A stretch of 39,160 nucleotides of DNA from Myxococcota bacterium (GTDB lineage Bacteria; Myxococcota_A; Polyangia; JAAYKL01): positions 1 through 39,160 of the forward strand of contig JASJCT010000056.1 of assembly GCA_030065855.1 (NCBI GenBank), read 5' to 3'. Below, in pieces: positions 1 through 9,434 of the stretch. Under the pieces are notes generated by a model. It was given only the letters and a program-made list of their open reading frames with translations, had not been told where the DNA came from and made no database searches. The stretch's first letter is position 1. Each line of letters begins with the position of its first letter. The position numbers and the translations under genes are program-made.

Positions 1-127
1 GGAGAGGGAGAGATATCGAAGGGTTAAGGTACGAGGAGAAAGTATAGAGTGGCGACGAGGAGGTGTAAGAGGCGAGGACGCCGCCGATTACGCCAATGAA
101 GCCCGACTTGACCGCCTCCGTCCCCAT

Positions 128-731
128 TCAAATTTTGCCACGAAGCTGGTTTTCCAAGGTGACATGTTGTTTGCCAACGCGGGTCCCTGATGTGTCGACC
201 AGGGTATTGTTGTACGCGTATTGATATACCTCGGCGAGGGTCACCCGGCCGTCTTGGTTGTTGTCCGCGGCGCCCCGAAGCCCGACCACGAGAAGGAACC
301 CTCGAGCCTTTCGGATTCCTGACTCAGTTCGCTCGACTCGCTTGAGGCCATGACCACCATGCCCGAGGTGTTGAGTCCGCTTACAGAGTTGTAGGAGAAG
401 TCATCAGTGGCGTGTTCGCCTTTGATAATTGAAGTTTTTCGGTGAGTTCTTCGAGATGTAGCATCATCGCGGTTGCTGTGGGATCCAGGATTGTCCGTAC
501 ACCGTCACGTGAGAATCCACCCACCTCCATGAGAACCCCAGACACCTGAGCGGCGTCGTTCCCCGCGTACTTGAGGGGGGCCTGTCCGCGGCCAGGTTGG
601 TTGCTGCCAACAACTAATGCATACGCAGCAGAACGCCGCCCCTCTTGTGCGTCGGCGTAGGGAGGGGCTGCGAGCAGAACAGAAAAAAGCGTTATCCAAA
701 AGCCTGTGGACCAAAATAAACTCAATTTCAT
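128..731 (-). pseudogene. Degraded caspase-like (peptidase C14) secreted protein
   Basis: A good start exists at 731: a GGGAG ribosome site, a signal peptide (about residues 1-28, ending near YADAQ) and then the beginning of a caspase fold (YALVVGSNQPG, LKYAGNDAAQVSGVL). The frame fails after about residue 105. Downstream pieces of the same fold are recognisable in other frames: SGLNTSGMVVMASSESSELS, then LRGAADNNQDGRVTLAEVYQ, with a TGA at 128-130. These match the C-terminal third of bacterial caspase-like proteins. The central part that carries the catalytic His and Cys is missing, so there is an internal deletion plus at least one frameshift. I call it a dead gene. An intact caspase-domain lipoprotein lies at 17068-18501. 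Confidence 0.75.
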
Positions 732-1053
732 CGTATACTCCCGAGCTACTGCCCTTTTATCTGTAATGACACCCATCAAACAGTCCGCGGGAGCTTTTTT
801 TGGTGGGGAGTTTCGTGGCCTGGGTAATGGGGAATTTGCTAACTTCACCGGACAAAATTCGTTTGACATAGCACCAGATGTTGTTTCGACTATCTCAAAT
901 TGGCATAGTTTTAAAATAGTTAAATAATTTCAATAGGTTAATAAGCGGCTAAGCCGATTTGGTATATGCGCGCGTCTTTCCGGGTGACCATGGATTGTGC
1001 GCCAAGGCCCGCAAACGCCCTGAATTGGGGCAATTCTCTCGCCACGGTCTCGC

Positions 1054-1069
1054 TGGCACGGCCCTTGCG
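1054..1069 (+). promoter_or_regulatory. Sigma-54 (RpoN) promoter for the efflux operon
   Basis: TGGCACG-gccc-TTGC at 1054-1068 matches the sigma-54 consensus almost perfectly. The invariant GG (1055-1056) and GC (1067-1068) are exactly 10 bases apart. Transcription would begin near 1080, leaving about 60 bases of leader before the ATG at 1142. Such promoters need an AAA+ enhancer-binding activator, and none is encoded in this window. Confidence 0.7.
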
Positions 1070-1141
1070 CAGGACTTAGGCCAGTCAACGCAAGGACGCG
1101 CAACAATGCATCAGTCGAACGAAACATCGGGAGTAAAGACA

Positions 1142-2245
1142 ATGAAACGCAAGACTATCATCGTTACCATCACCATTATCGCCCTCCTCGCAACCGGCGC
1201 TATCGCGGCGACCGTGATGCCGCGAGAGGATGAGACAGCCAGCGACACTTCGGCTCAAGCCAAATCGATCGAGGGAAACATTGTGAGCGAGAAAGCACCT
1301 GTTGCCGCAGCCCTGCCAGCAAACATCAAAACCGAGATTGCTGCCACGGCCGAGCTCACCGAGTACGTCTCGGTGAACGGCACTGCCGAGGCCATGACAG
1401 ACGTGACCTTTTCTGCGGAAATCCCCGGACGCATCGAGTACTTGGGGCCAAAACTCGGCCAGCGGGTCAGAAAGGGGCAAGTGCTCGCCAGAATCGACTT
1501 CCGCACGCTGCAAGCGCAGAAGATGCAGGCACAAGCCGCCTATGAACTGGCAAGGACGACCCACGATCGCTTGAGCAAGCTGGGCGAGGATCTGGTCACG
1601 CGACAGAAGATCGACGAGACCGTCTCTGCCCTTGCCACCGCAAAGGCAGGCCTGGATATTGCCAAAAACGCTATGGACAAGAGCGTGGTCCGATCCAACA
1701 TCCGCGGGGTCGTTACTGAGAAGCAGGTCGATACAGCCGAGTACGTCGCACCGGGAATGCCCATGTATCGCATTGTCGACCACAGCACCATCGTCATCGA
1801 AGCTGAACTGCCCGAGACCCAGGTCTCTCTCATTCAAAACAACGCCGCCGTGACAGTGACGTTCGGCGCCCTTGGCGAGACGCGAGATGGGACCGTGGAT
1901 GCAATTTTGCCCATGGCCGATCCAGTGAGCAAGACCTTTACCGCTCGGATCAAAGTGGACAACTCAGATCTCAGCATCTTGGTGGGCATGTCCGCCACGG
2001 TGCGCATCGCCGCCCAAATAAATAAAGATGTCGTCGTCGTGCCTCAAGACGTGGTCGTTGAGAACAAGACCGGCCGAAGCGTGTTCGTGGTCGAGAATGG
2101 CATTGCCATAGAGCGGCCGGTTCGCCTCGGCGCCGTAGAGGGAGACAGGGTTGCAATCGTTGATGGTGTGATGCCAGGTGAATCCCTGGTTACCTTGGGT
2201 CACCGAGACTTAAGCGATGGCCAGCCCGTGCGGATTGTTCAGTAA
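1142..2245 (+). CDS. RND efflux periplasmic adaptor subunit (membrane fusion protein)
   Basis: This is the periplasmic adaptor that joins the inner-membrane pump to the outer-membrane channel. The 367-residue protein has an N-terminal membrane anchor or signal (residues 4-24), then a barrel-sandwich (lipoyl-like) half motif around IPGRIEYLGPKLGQRVRKGQ. A short alpha-helical hairpin follows (about 125-185), then the second lipoyl half (SNIRGVVTEKQVDTAEYVAP), a beta-barrel domain and a membrane-proximal domain. The ATG at 1142 was chosen because it directly precedes the hydrophobic segment and follows GGGAGTAAAGACA. Upstream in-frame codons would only add polar residues before the signal. It is the first gene of a three-gene operon, 50 bases ahead of the pump. 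Substrate is unknown. Confidence 0.93.
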   Translation: MKRKTIIVTITIIALLATGAIAATVMPREDETASDTSAQAKSIEGNIVSEKAPVAAALPANIKTEIAATAELTEYVSVNGTAEAMTDVTFSAEIPGRIEYLGPKLGQRVRKGQVLARIDFRTLQAQKMQAQAAYELARTTHDRLSKLGEDLVTRQKIDETVSALATAKAGLDIAKNAMDKSVVRSNIRGVVTEKQVDTAEYVAPGMPMYRIVDHSTIVIEAELPETQVSLIQNNAAVTVTFGALGETRDGTVDAILPMADPVSKTFTARIKVDNSDLSILVGMSATVRIAAQINKDVVVVPQDVVVENKTGRSVFVVENGIAIERPVRLGAVEGDRVAIVDGVMPGESLVTLGHRDLSDGQPVRIVQ

Positions 2246-2295
2246 CTATCCTTATTTAATAGAGAAAACCCCGCAAATAACTAAGGAGAATTCCC

Positions 2296-5200
2296 ATGAA
2301 GATCACCCAAACTGCACTCAAATTCCGTACCACAGTCTATGTCCTGATTGCCTTTGTCATCATCTCTGGCGCGGTTTCTTACCGGTCCTTGCCCCTTGAA
2401 GCAAACCCAGAGGTGGAGATCCCCATCCTGCTGATATCGACAGTCTACCCAGGGGTTGCCCCTGAGGATATAGAACGGCTGGTGACCAATGTCATCGAGC
2501 GTGAACTCAAGGATCTGAAAGACGTCAAGAAGCTCTCGTCTTCCAGCTCAGAGTCGGTGTCATTGGTAACGATCGAACTCGAAAGCGGCGTGGCCCTGGA
2601 AAACGCTTATCAGAAAGTCCGAGATAAGATCGACAAGGCCAAGCGAGACCTTCCCGTGGACGCAGAGGATCCAGATATCATCGAGATCAACTTCTCCGAG
2701 TTTCCCATCATGCTCGTAAACGTCTCTGGCCAGTACGCCCTCGAGAAACTCAAGACGGTTGCAGACGGCCTCAGGGATAAAATCGAGCAGATACCAGGTG
2801 TGTTGGGTGTGGATCTAAACGGCGGGTTGGATCGGGAGATTCAAATCTACCTCGACCCGGTCAAAATGGCCCACCATCGCATCGGCGTGGGCCAGGTGAT
2901 CGCGCGTATTCGCGAGGAACACCGCACCACACCCGCGGGCAACCTGACCCTGGGCAGCAGCAACTACGCGGTGCGCATCCCCGGAGAGTACAAAGATGTA
3001 ACGCGCATGGCTGATATCGTCATCAAGGCACCAGGAGGGAGCCCGGTGCGGTTGGGGGATGTGGGCCGCGTAATCGATGGGTTTAAAGAGCAGGAGACCA
3101 TCTCCCGTACAGACGGCAACGAGAGCGTGACCCTGCGCGTGAAGAAACGGGCTGGAGAAAATATCGTTCGCGTTGCCGACGAGGTCCGCTCCCTTTTGGC
3201 AGCAGAAAAACCGAATTTGCCAGTTGGTACCGCGTACACAGTCCGCCAAGACCAGAGTGAGTTTGTCAGGGATCTGGTCTCGGACCTGGAAAACAGCATT
3301 ATCACCGGCCTTATTCTCGTGCTCGCAGTGCTGCTGTTTGCCATGGGACTCCGCAATGCCTTTTTCGTGGCCATTGCCATTCCACTGTCCATGCTCATGA
3401 GCTTTATCATCCTCCAGGCCATGGGCATCACGCTGAACATGGTGGTGCTCTTCTCACTGATCCTCGCCTTGGGCATGCTCGTGGATAACTCCATCGTGGT
3501 GGTGGAGAACATCTACCGGCACGTCTCAGAGGGCGAGACCCGGCTTAAAGCAGCGCTTCACGCCACACAAGAGGTGGCCTGGCCCATCATCGCCTCGACC
3601 GCCACCACGGTGATGGTCTTTGCGCCCCTCATCTTCTGGCCCGGTATCATGGGTGAATTCATGATCTATCTGCCGATCACGGTGATCGCCGTGCTCGGTT
3701 CTTCCCTATTCGTAGCCCTGGTCATCAATCCAGTGGTGGCGTCCAGCTTTCTCAAGTCTGGCAGTAAGAAGATGTTCGACGATTCAGGCGAAGCCAAGGG
3801 ATGGCTCATCTCCAGGTATCAGAGGGCTCTGGCCTTTTGCTTGAACCGCCCCAAACGCGTGCTTGCCGCAGCCGGCGGTGTCTTAGGTTCCACCATCTTC
3901 CTGTTCGGCGCTGTGGGCAACGGAGTGGAGTTCTTTCCCGAGACCACGCCCGAGCGCGCCCAGGTGGTCGTCACTGCACCCCAGGGAACCGTTCTCGAGC
4001 AAACAGACGCGCTTGTAAAGCAGGTCGAAACCCTGGCCAAGCAAGAGGCCAACGTGAAAAACGTCATTGCCAACGTGGGTGTCGGGGGTGGCATGTTCTC
4101 AGGCGCCACGTCCCCGACCCACAGCGCGATTATCGACATCGAGTTCAAAGACCGCCACGAGCGCACCGGGTCAACTTGGGAAACCATCGCATCCCTGCGC
4201 GAGAAGCTGGCAATCCTGCCTGGGGCCCAGTACCGATTGCAACTGGAGGAGATGGGCCCTCCCACTGGCGCACCTGTATCAGTGGAGATATCCGGTCAGG
4301 ACTTTGAAAAACTGGAAACCTTTGCCGACCAGGTCAAGCAGCTCATCGCCCAGGTACCCGGTGTTGTCGACATCAAAGACGACCACGAAGGGGGCAAGCC
4401 AGAGATTCGCGTGGCAGTGGACCGCACCAAGGCCAAGCTGCGCAAGGTGAATACCCAATCCATCTCGACCGCCATTCGCGCGGCCATCAACGGCATCGAA
4501 GCCAGCGTGCTCCGGGAAGGGGACGAGGAAACCGACATCGTGGTCAGGTATGACGAGGACTTTCGCAACGCCATTCCGGACATCCTCGACATCCGCGTGA
4601 CCGGCGGTGATGACGTGCAGATCCCCATTCGGGACGTGGCCGAAGTTACCACGACCGGTGGGCTCGGCAGTATCAACCATATCGATCAGAAGCGAACCGT
4701 GGCCGTAAGCGCGGACGTCAGTGGGCGCAGCTCCACCGAGGTCATGATGGACGTGGAAAAGATCCTTGGCGAAAAGCTCGATCTTCCCGTCGGATACCAA
4801 TTGCGGTTCTCAGGCGAGAGCGAGGAACAGGACGAATCCGCTGCCTTTTTGGGGCGTGCGTTCGGTATCGGCTTGATGCTCATGTTCCTGATCCTCATCA
4901 CCCAATTCAACTCGATTCAGCGCCCAGGCATCATCTTGGGCTCGGTCCTCATGTCCATGGTCGGTGTTCTGGTGGGCCTGATGATAACCGGCAATAAGTT
5001 CGGCATCATCATGACCGGGCTCGGGGTTATCTCTCTGGCAGGTGTGGTAGTAAACAACGCCATCGTACTCATCGACTACACCGACCAGCTTCGAAATAAG
5101 CTCGGCCTACCCCTCAGAGAGGCGCTCCTGCGGGCTGGGGTGACCCGGTTTCGGCCAGTGTTGCTCACTGCAGTGACCACGGTGCTCGGCCTGATTCCCA

Positions 5201-5448
5201 TGGCCATCGGTGCGGGTATTGACTTCAAAACCCTGAGCATCGACGTGGGCGCGCCGACCACCGAGATGTGGGGGCCCATGGCCCAGGCCGTATGCTTTGG
5301 TCTGATATTCGCCACAGTGCTCACCCTGGTCATCGTGCCAACCATGTATCTCAGTCAAGAAAACGCCAACCAATGGATCAGAAAACAGGTGGCCCGCATG
5401 GCCGGTCTGTTCAAAAAAAACCCCAACCCTAGCAGCGCCAAGGCTTAA
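2296..5448 (+). CDS. RND efflux transporter permease (AcrB/HAE1-like)
   Basis: This is the inner-membrane proton-driven pump of the tripartite system, 1050 residues and the usual length for the family. TM1 is at about 13-33, followed by the first periplasmic porter/docking region and TM2-6 around 335-485. TM7 is near 520, then comes a second periplasmic region, and TM8-12 lie around 850-1020. The TM4 signature reads LGMLVDNSIVVVEN: the first proton-relay Asp is present and the second is Asn. The TM10 position normally held by Lys in AcrB (AKNAI) reads VNNAI. This points to a sub-branch of the superfamily rather than classical AcrB. The start has a strong AAGGAG ribosome site. It sits 14 bases before the TolC-like gene. 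Confidence 0.95.
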   Translation: MKITQTALKFRTTVYVLIAFVIISGAVSYRSLPLEANPEVEIPILLISTVYPGVAPEDIERLVTNVIERELKDLKDVKKLSSSSSESVSLVTIELESGVALENAYQKVRDKIDKAKRDLPVDAEDPDIIEINFSEFPIMLVNVSGQYALEKLKTVADGLRDKIEQIPGVLGVDLNGGLDREIQIYLDPVKMAHHRIGVGQVIARIREEHRTTPAGNLTLGSSNYAVRIPGEYKDVTRMADIVIKAPGGSPVRLGDVGRVIDGFKEQETISRTDGNESVTLRVKKRAGENIVRVADEVRSLLAAEKPNLPVGTAYTVRQDQSEFVRDLVSDLENSIITGLILVLAVLLFAMGLRNAFFVAIAIPLSMLMSFIILQAMGITLNMVVLFSLILALGMLVDNSIVVVENIYRHVSEGETRLKAALHATQEVAWPIIASTATTVMVFAPLIFWPGIMGEFMIYLPITVIAVLGSSLFVALVINPVVASSFLKSGSKKMFDDSGEAKGWLISRYQRALAFCLNRPKRVLAAAGGVLGSTIFLFGAVGNGVEFFPETTPERAQVVVTAPQGTVLEQTDALVKQVETLAKQEANVKNVIANVGVGGGMFSGATSPTHSAIIDIEFKDRHERTGSTWETIASLREKLAILPGAQYRLQLEEMGPPTGAPVSVEISGQDFEKLETFADQVKQLIAQVPGVVDIKDDHEGGKPEIRVAVDRTKAKLRKVNTQSISTAIRAAINGIEASVLREGDEETDIVVRYDEDFRNAIPDILDIRVTGGDDVQIPIRDVAEVTTTGGLGSINHIDQKRTVAVSADVSGRSSTEVMMDVEKILGEKLDLPVGYQLRFSGESEEQDESAAFLGRAFGIGLMLMFLILITQFNSIQRPGIILGSVLMSMVGVLVGLMITGNKFGIIMTGLGVISLAGVVVNNAIVLIDYTDQLRNKLGLPLREALLRAGVTRFRPVLLTAVTTVLGLIPMAIGAGIDFKTLSIDVGAPTTEMWGPMAQAVCFGLIFATVLTLVIVPTMYLSQENANQWIRKQVARMAGLFKKNPNPSSAKA

Positions 5449-5462
5449 GAAAGGATAGACCA

Positions 5463-6839
5463 ATGCGCATCTTCAATCCAACTAGCATGCCAATAGCCGC
5501 GGTCATATTGAGTCTCTCGCTCCATGCCTGGGCTACCGAAGCCCCTCAATCAATGCCTTTAACCACGGTCTCCCTCGAGGAAGCCCACAAAATGGCTGCC
5601 CGCAACAATCCGACCTTTGAGAATATTGGGGAGCAGGTCAATCGGGCCGACGCAGCCATTCTGAGCGCCTGGTCCATGCTACTCCCTCGCGTCAGTGCGA
5701 CCGGGTCCATCGTCCGCAACGAACAAGAGATCACCATGACAATGCCGGATTTCTCTGCTTTTGATCCAGCTGACCCCGGAGCACCACTACCTAGCGAAGA
5801 AATAATCATGCAAGAAAAGTGGGGCAAATCATTTGGGCTTACCGCGACCATGACTCTGTTCGATCCCCGATCCATCCCGCTCATCAAGAACGCCCACAGC
5901 AACGCGGACAAGGCTCGACTCGAGGCACAGCAACACAAAAGCGATCTTCTTTTTGCAGTGACGTCTGCATACTACCAGGTACACGCCATGAAGGAGATGA
6001 TCCGCGTTTGGCAGGAGAACCTGACCACTGCGATTGAATTCCAGCGGCAGAGCAAGGCGCGTCAGGGCGCGGGTCAGTCCACGCGTATCGACGTTCTCAG
6101 GGCCGAGATCCAGGTGACAAACGCGCAAAAGGGCCTTGAGAACGCCCGGGATGCATTTAAAATGGCCAAGTCTGCCCTGGCCCATCTGATAGGAATGAAA
6201 GGGGACTTTGAAGTGGTTGTCCCAGGAGAGGTCCCGCTGATAGACACCCAATTGGACCAGCTTTATTTGCGCGCACTCAGAGACCGGGTCGATCTCAAGG
6301 CAGCGGCCATCGATGAGCAGCTGGCCGCTCGCAACAAAGTCGAGACGTGGATGAAGTGGCTCCCATCGTTCGATGCTACCTATGATTGGCGCTGGAACGA
6401 AGCAGAGGGGTTTGCTGAAAAAAACGATACCTGGATGTTCATTGTCGGGGTCAAGTGGCAGCTTTTTGATGGGGGTCGTCGTCTCGCAGAAATGAAGGCA
6501 CGTCAAACCGACATTCGCATGGCCAAAAACACCTCGTCCCAGCTGACGATCGACATTCGGCAAGAAGTAGAGAGCAGCTATCTCGAAATGATCAAACTCG
6601 AGCGAAACGTCGAGCTGGCTCAAAAGCAGGTATTGCTCGCAGAGCAAAATCACGCTCTGGTTTCAAAGCAATTCGACGTGGGGCTTGCCACGAGTCTGGA
6701 TTTACAAAACGCCGCTGCCGAGCTCGCAACCCAGCGCAACACCCGGGTCATCGAGCGCCTACAATACGATATTGCCAAGCTGGGCCTCAAAAGGGCTGTC
6801 GGCAATTACCACGCCCTCTCGACTACCGCTCATCGTTAG
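5463..6839 (+). CDS. TolC-family outer-membrane efflux channel
   Basis: This is the outer-membrane exit duct for the pump encoded immediately upstream. The 458-residue protein has a signal peptide (about 1-25, ending HAWATEA). It then shows the duplicated long-helix pattern of the OEP family: SLEEAHKMAARNNPTFENI at the start of the first repeat, and VSKQFDVGLATSLDLQNAAA in the second, a typical GLxTxLDLLxA-like signature. A predicted strand segment (WQLFDGGRRLAEMKA) also matches the family. The order adaptor-pump-channel is canonical and all three genes are tightly spaced, so they are very likely co-transcribed from the promoter at 1054. Confidence 0.93.
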   Translation: MRIFNPTSMPIAAVILSLSLHAWATEAPQSMPLTTVSLEEAHKMAARNNPTFENIGEQVNRADAAILSAWSMLLPRVSATGSIVRNEQEITMTMPDFSAFDPADPGAPLPSEEIIMQEKWGKSFGLTATMTLFDPRSIPLIKNAHSNADKARLEAQQHKSDLLFAVTSAYYQVHAMKEMIRVWQENLTTAIEFQRQSKARQGAGQSTRIDVLRAEIQVTNAQKGLENARDAFKMAKSALAHLIGMKGDFEVVVPGEVPLIDTQLDQLYLRALRDRVDLKAAAIDEQLAARNKVETWMKWLPSFDATYDWRWNEAEGFAEKNDTWMFIVGVKWQLFDGGRRLAEMKARQTDIRMAKNTSSQLTIDIRQEVESSYLEMIKLERNVELAQKQVLLAEQNHALVSKQFDVGLATSLDLQNAAAELATQRNTRVIERLQYDIAKLGLKRAVGNYHALSTTAHR

Positions 6840-6848
6840 TTTGTTAGC

Positions 6849-6882
6849 AAATCCCCCTGGCCCCCTTTGCCAAAGGGGGAGG
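6849..6882. repeat. C5T/AG5 palindromic repeat, probable bidirectional terminator
   Basis: CCCCCTTT-gcc-AAAGGGGG forms an 8-bp stem, preceded by AAATCCCCCTGG. It lies between two convergent genes, so it could end transcription from both sides. Related copies occur at 35039-35134 and 38978-39160, which shows a dispersed family. Confidence 0.7.
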
Positions 6883-6920
6883 CATTTTACCCGACATTGA
6901 GGATTGGACAGATCACCGGG

Positions 6921-9083
6921 TTACTCGAAAAAGAAGTTATCAAAATATAGAATCCGGTCATACATCCGCTCTTCTTCCCAAGCCAATACCACCTGGGACA
7001 GGCGGTTTAATTTTACGCCCTGTTCTTTAAATACGCTTAAGGGGATAGAAGCCTTGCGCCACATTGAGGTTAAGCCGATGAAGTCCTTTAGGTGGACATA
7101 GGCGCGGTTTTTCCCATCGTTGAGGTAAATGCGCGCGTCGTCAGCGCCGTGTTCTCCGCGAACTGAAAAACTCAGGGACGCATAATCCCTCACATCGAGC
7201 CTGCCGAATCCTAAAGCAACCAGGCCATAGGACTCTGGACGGTCGAGTGTGACCACGACCCGCAATCCTTGGCCGTAATATCCATCTGCGTTGAGGCGCA
7301 CGTCGATGAGCCCCCCCCTGTCATGCTCTGAAAAATTCACGCCGCCCAGGGCATTGATGCCGTAATGGTCGCCGTCAAAGGCAGTGATCGAAACGGGAAC
7401 CCTATCTTTTATCAAGGCAATGCGCTTGAGCTCGAGTTCGTGAAAGATGGTCTTGCCACCGTAGGTCATGGTTACTGAAACGGCATGGATGTCATCCAGG
7501 TAGGCGTGCCCTTTGAACACATTATAAAACACCGCCTCAAAGGCATCGATTGGGATAAAGACGGTTCGAAATCCCGCTTCTAGGTAGGAGGAGCTGCTTT
7601 CCTTTTTCACGTGGATACTTTCCATGTCATACAGAGGGTTTGCTTCGGTCTCATCTCCAGGCCAGTAGCTGATAATGGGGATTCGCGCCTCCTTACCAGC
7701 GGCGTTCTTCACGCCCACAAGAATGTGATTGGGTGGAATGGACCCCTTCAGGGTAATCGCCAAAGTCTGGTACTGTTTTGAGATCGCTTTTGGTAGGTAC
7801 GTGAGATACCCAGCATAGTCGTCCTCGCTGTCTGGGTAGTAGGTAAGGCGCAGTCCATTGGCAAGGCGCTCCCGGGTAAGGGTCCTTTCCATGTCCGAAG
7901 AAGATCCAAACACCCCCGCTGGCATGCGGAACGCATTGACCCAGACAGGTGTATCGAACCTGTCAATGATGAGTGGGGCGCCCTTGCCAACAGGCACACC
8001 ATAGGTAGAAAGCGGTGCATCTGGAGGATCGCAGATACGCGCCGTCATCAGGTATGGGCCGGCCACTGAAGCTGCGTGGACATTGGGTTTTGTATAGCAC
8101 AGCCACATCTTCTCAGCTGATGCCGGCAGGGAGAGGTGCTTTGCTTTGACCATTACCTGGGTTTCCATGCCTGACCCGTCCGCCGTATAGATCGCAGATG
8201 AGGGCTGGACCGGGCCGCTTATATCTGCAAAGACCCGTCCGTCCTTACTGGCAACCGGCTGGGAGATAGAAGGACCGACAGCAGATAATCCCAAGTATGC
8301 AATAGATATCCGATCCCCTGCTGCCACGGGTTCTTGAGGTGTGATTGTAATGCTATGTATGGCCTTTATCGGCTTCTTGGTGCCATCCCGCGGTTGGAAT
8401 TTGTTAATGGGAATCTCATATCTGCTGAGGGCGGTATTGACCGATAGTCGATAGTCCCAGTAGCGCATGGTGCTGCTATCCAAGCGCTCACTGAGGGTAA
8501 TACCAATGGATCGGGCGTTGCTCTTAAGCACGACCACCAAGAATTTCTTGCCCCGGTCCAAACAGAGCCCGTAATCCTGGTCCGCACCTAATGTGCGGGC
8601 TACAGAAAAAGATTTGTCAGGTGCGCTCCTGAGACCGACTGAAGCGCCAAATCCCGCAGCGAGCATTGTGTCGTTGCGAGCGTCAAATCCTCTCAGATAA
8701 GCAGCCGTTCGGGATCCAGCCGAATATTTGTCCTGGGGAGCCACGAACCAGGCCCCGCGATTGGCGAGGAGCATTATGCGTGCATCATCGAATACCAACT
8801 GAATCTGGTGTGCATGTTGCGTGTTAGCGTCGAGCGTAAGGTTATTTTCACCGCTGACCACTTCAAAGCGCTTCTTCTTCATACGTCCCCGCGCCTGACA
8901 TCTGTGGTCTACGGATCGATACTGAACGAGAAGTGTCCCCGCGTCTGCTGCGTGCACCTTGAGGTGTAATTTGTCGTCCACATACTGATAATCGAGCCCG
9001 CGAAGCCCAAATTCAGCCATGCCCAACTTGGGTAACAGAAGCGCGAAGACGCCACAAAGCAACTTGTAATGATTGGGAAACAT
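6921..9083 (-). CDS. Secreted protein with galactose-binding-like (CIA30/CBM-type) domains
   Basis: This 720-residue protein has a signal peptide (1-23, LLPKLGMAEF) and is probably periplasmic or exported. At least three beta-rich modules can be seen (about 120-280, 385-565 and 595-720). Each carries a pattern like SLSFSVRG...ARIYLND and ends in a strand resembling RILYFDNFFFE. This resembles the jelly-roll folds of CIA30 and carbohydrate-binding modules, whose C-terminal strand usually reads IDNIxxx. No catalytic motif was seen. A role in binding a polysaccharide or cell-wall glycan is inference. The start has AGGGGAAG close to the ATG. It is convergent with the efflux operon and monocistronic as far as can be seen. 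Confidence 0.6.
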   Translation of the reverse strand: MFPNHYKLLCGVFALLLPKLGMAEFGLRGLDYQYVDDKLHLKVHAADAGTLLVQYRSVDHRCQARGRMKKKRFEVVSGENNLTLDANTQHAHQIQLVFDDARIMLLANRGAWFVAPQDKYSAGSRTAAYLRGFDARNDTMLAAGFGASVGLRSAPDKSFSVARTLGADQDYGLCLDRGKKFLVVVLKSNARSIGITLSERLDSSTMRYWDYRLSVNTALSRYEIPINKFQPRDGTKKPIKAIHSITITPQEPVAAGDRISIAYLGLSAVGPSISQPVASKDGRVFADISGPVQPSSAIYTADGSGMETQVMVKAKHLSLPASAEKMWLCYTKPNVHAASVAGPYLMTARICDPPDAPLSTYGVPVGKGAPLIIDRFDTPVWVNAFRMPAGVFGSSSDMERTLTRERLANGLRLTYYPDSEDDYAGYLTYLPKAISKQYQTLAITLKGSIPPNHILVGVKNAAGKEARIPIISYWPGDETEANPLYDMESIHVKKESSSSYLEAGFRTVFIPIDAFEAVFYNVFKGHAYLDDIHAVSVTMTYGGKTIFHELELKRIALIKDRVPVSITAFDGDHYGINALGGVNFSEHDRGGLIDVRLNADGYYGQGLRVVVTLDRPESYGLVALGFGRLDVRDYASLSFSVRGEHGADDARIYLNDGKNRAYVHLKDFIGLTSMWRKASIPLSVFKEQGVKLNRLSQVVLAWEEERMYDRILYFDNFFFE

Positions 9084-9165
9084 CTTCCCCTATCTACTCC
9101 ATTAAACAGTATGCATGTTCCTTATTATGCCATTTTCTCGCCTTCATGGCCGAAAAAGTCGAATC

Positions 9166-9329
9166 TTAGAGCCTATCTCAGTAGGCCGGACCGAGCATGG
9201 TGATTGAGACACGAGCAGTGCAAGGCACGACGACAAGTCTTGCTGGTGGCAAGGCGCGGAGGAGTAACGTAGCAATGCGAAGTGGATCGGACGCCATTCG
9301 AAGGGAGTGCCTACTGAGATAGGCTCTTA
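9166..9329. mobile_element. MITE-like element with perfect 19-bp terminal inverted repeats
   Basis: The ends at 9168-9186 (AGAGCCTATCTCAGTAGGC) and 9309-9327 are perfect reverse complements. If the outermost A/T is counted as target, TTA flanks both sides (9166-9168 and 9327-9329), as a 3-bp target duplication would. The interior of about 120 bp is GC-rich and has no credible gene. This is the anatomy of a non-autonomous miniature transposable element moved by a transposase encoded elsewhere. It lies between the divergent genes at 6921-9083 and 9435-11264, so it may affect their promoters. Confidence 0.8.
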
Positions 9330-9434
9330 TAATGCCTCCCCATTCCTTTTCGCTGTTGATATTGGAGCTATAATTATTGTCGTTTTGAAATATTGTGTTG
9401 TAGAAGTAATCAATCAAAGAGTGCTGAACCGAAA

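Noticed and set aside
706..927. Small plus-strand ORF before the efflux operon
   Set aside because: It overlaps the start of the degraded caspase gene and has no ribosome site or recognisable content.
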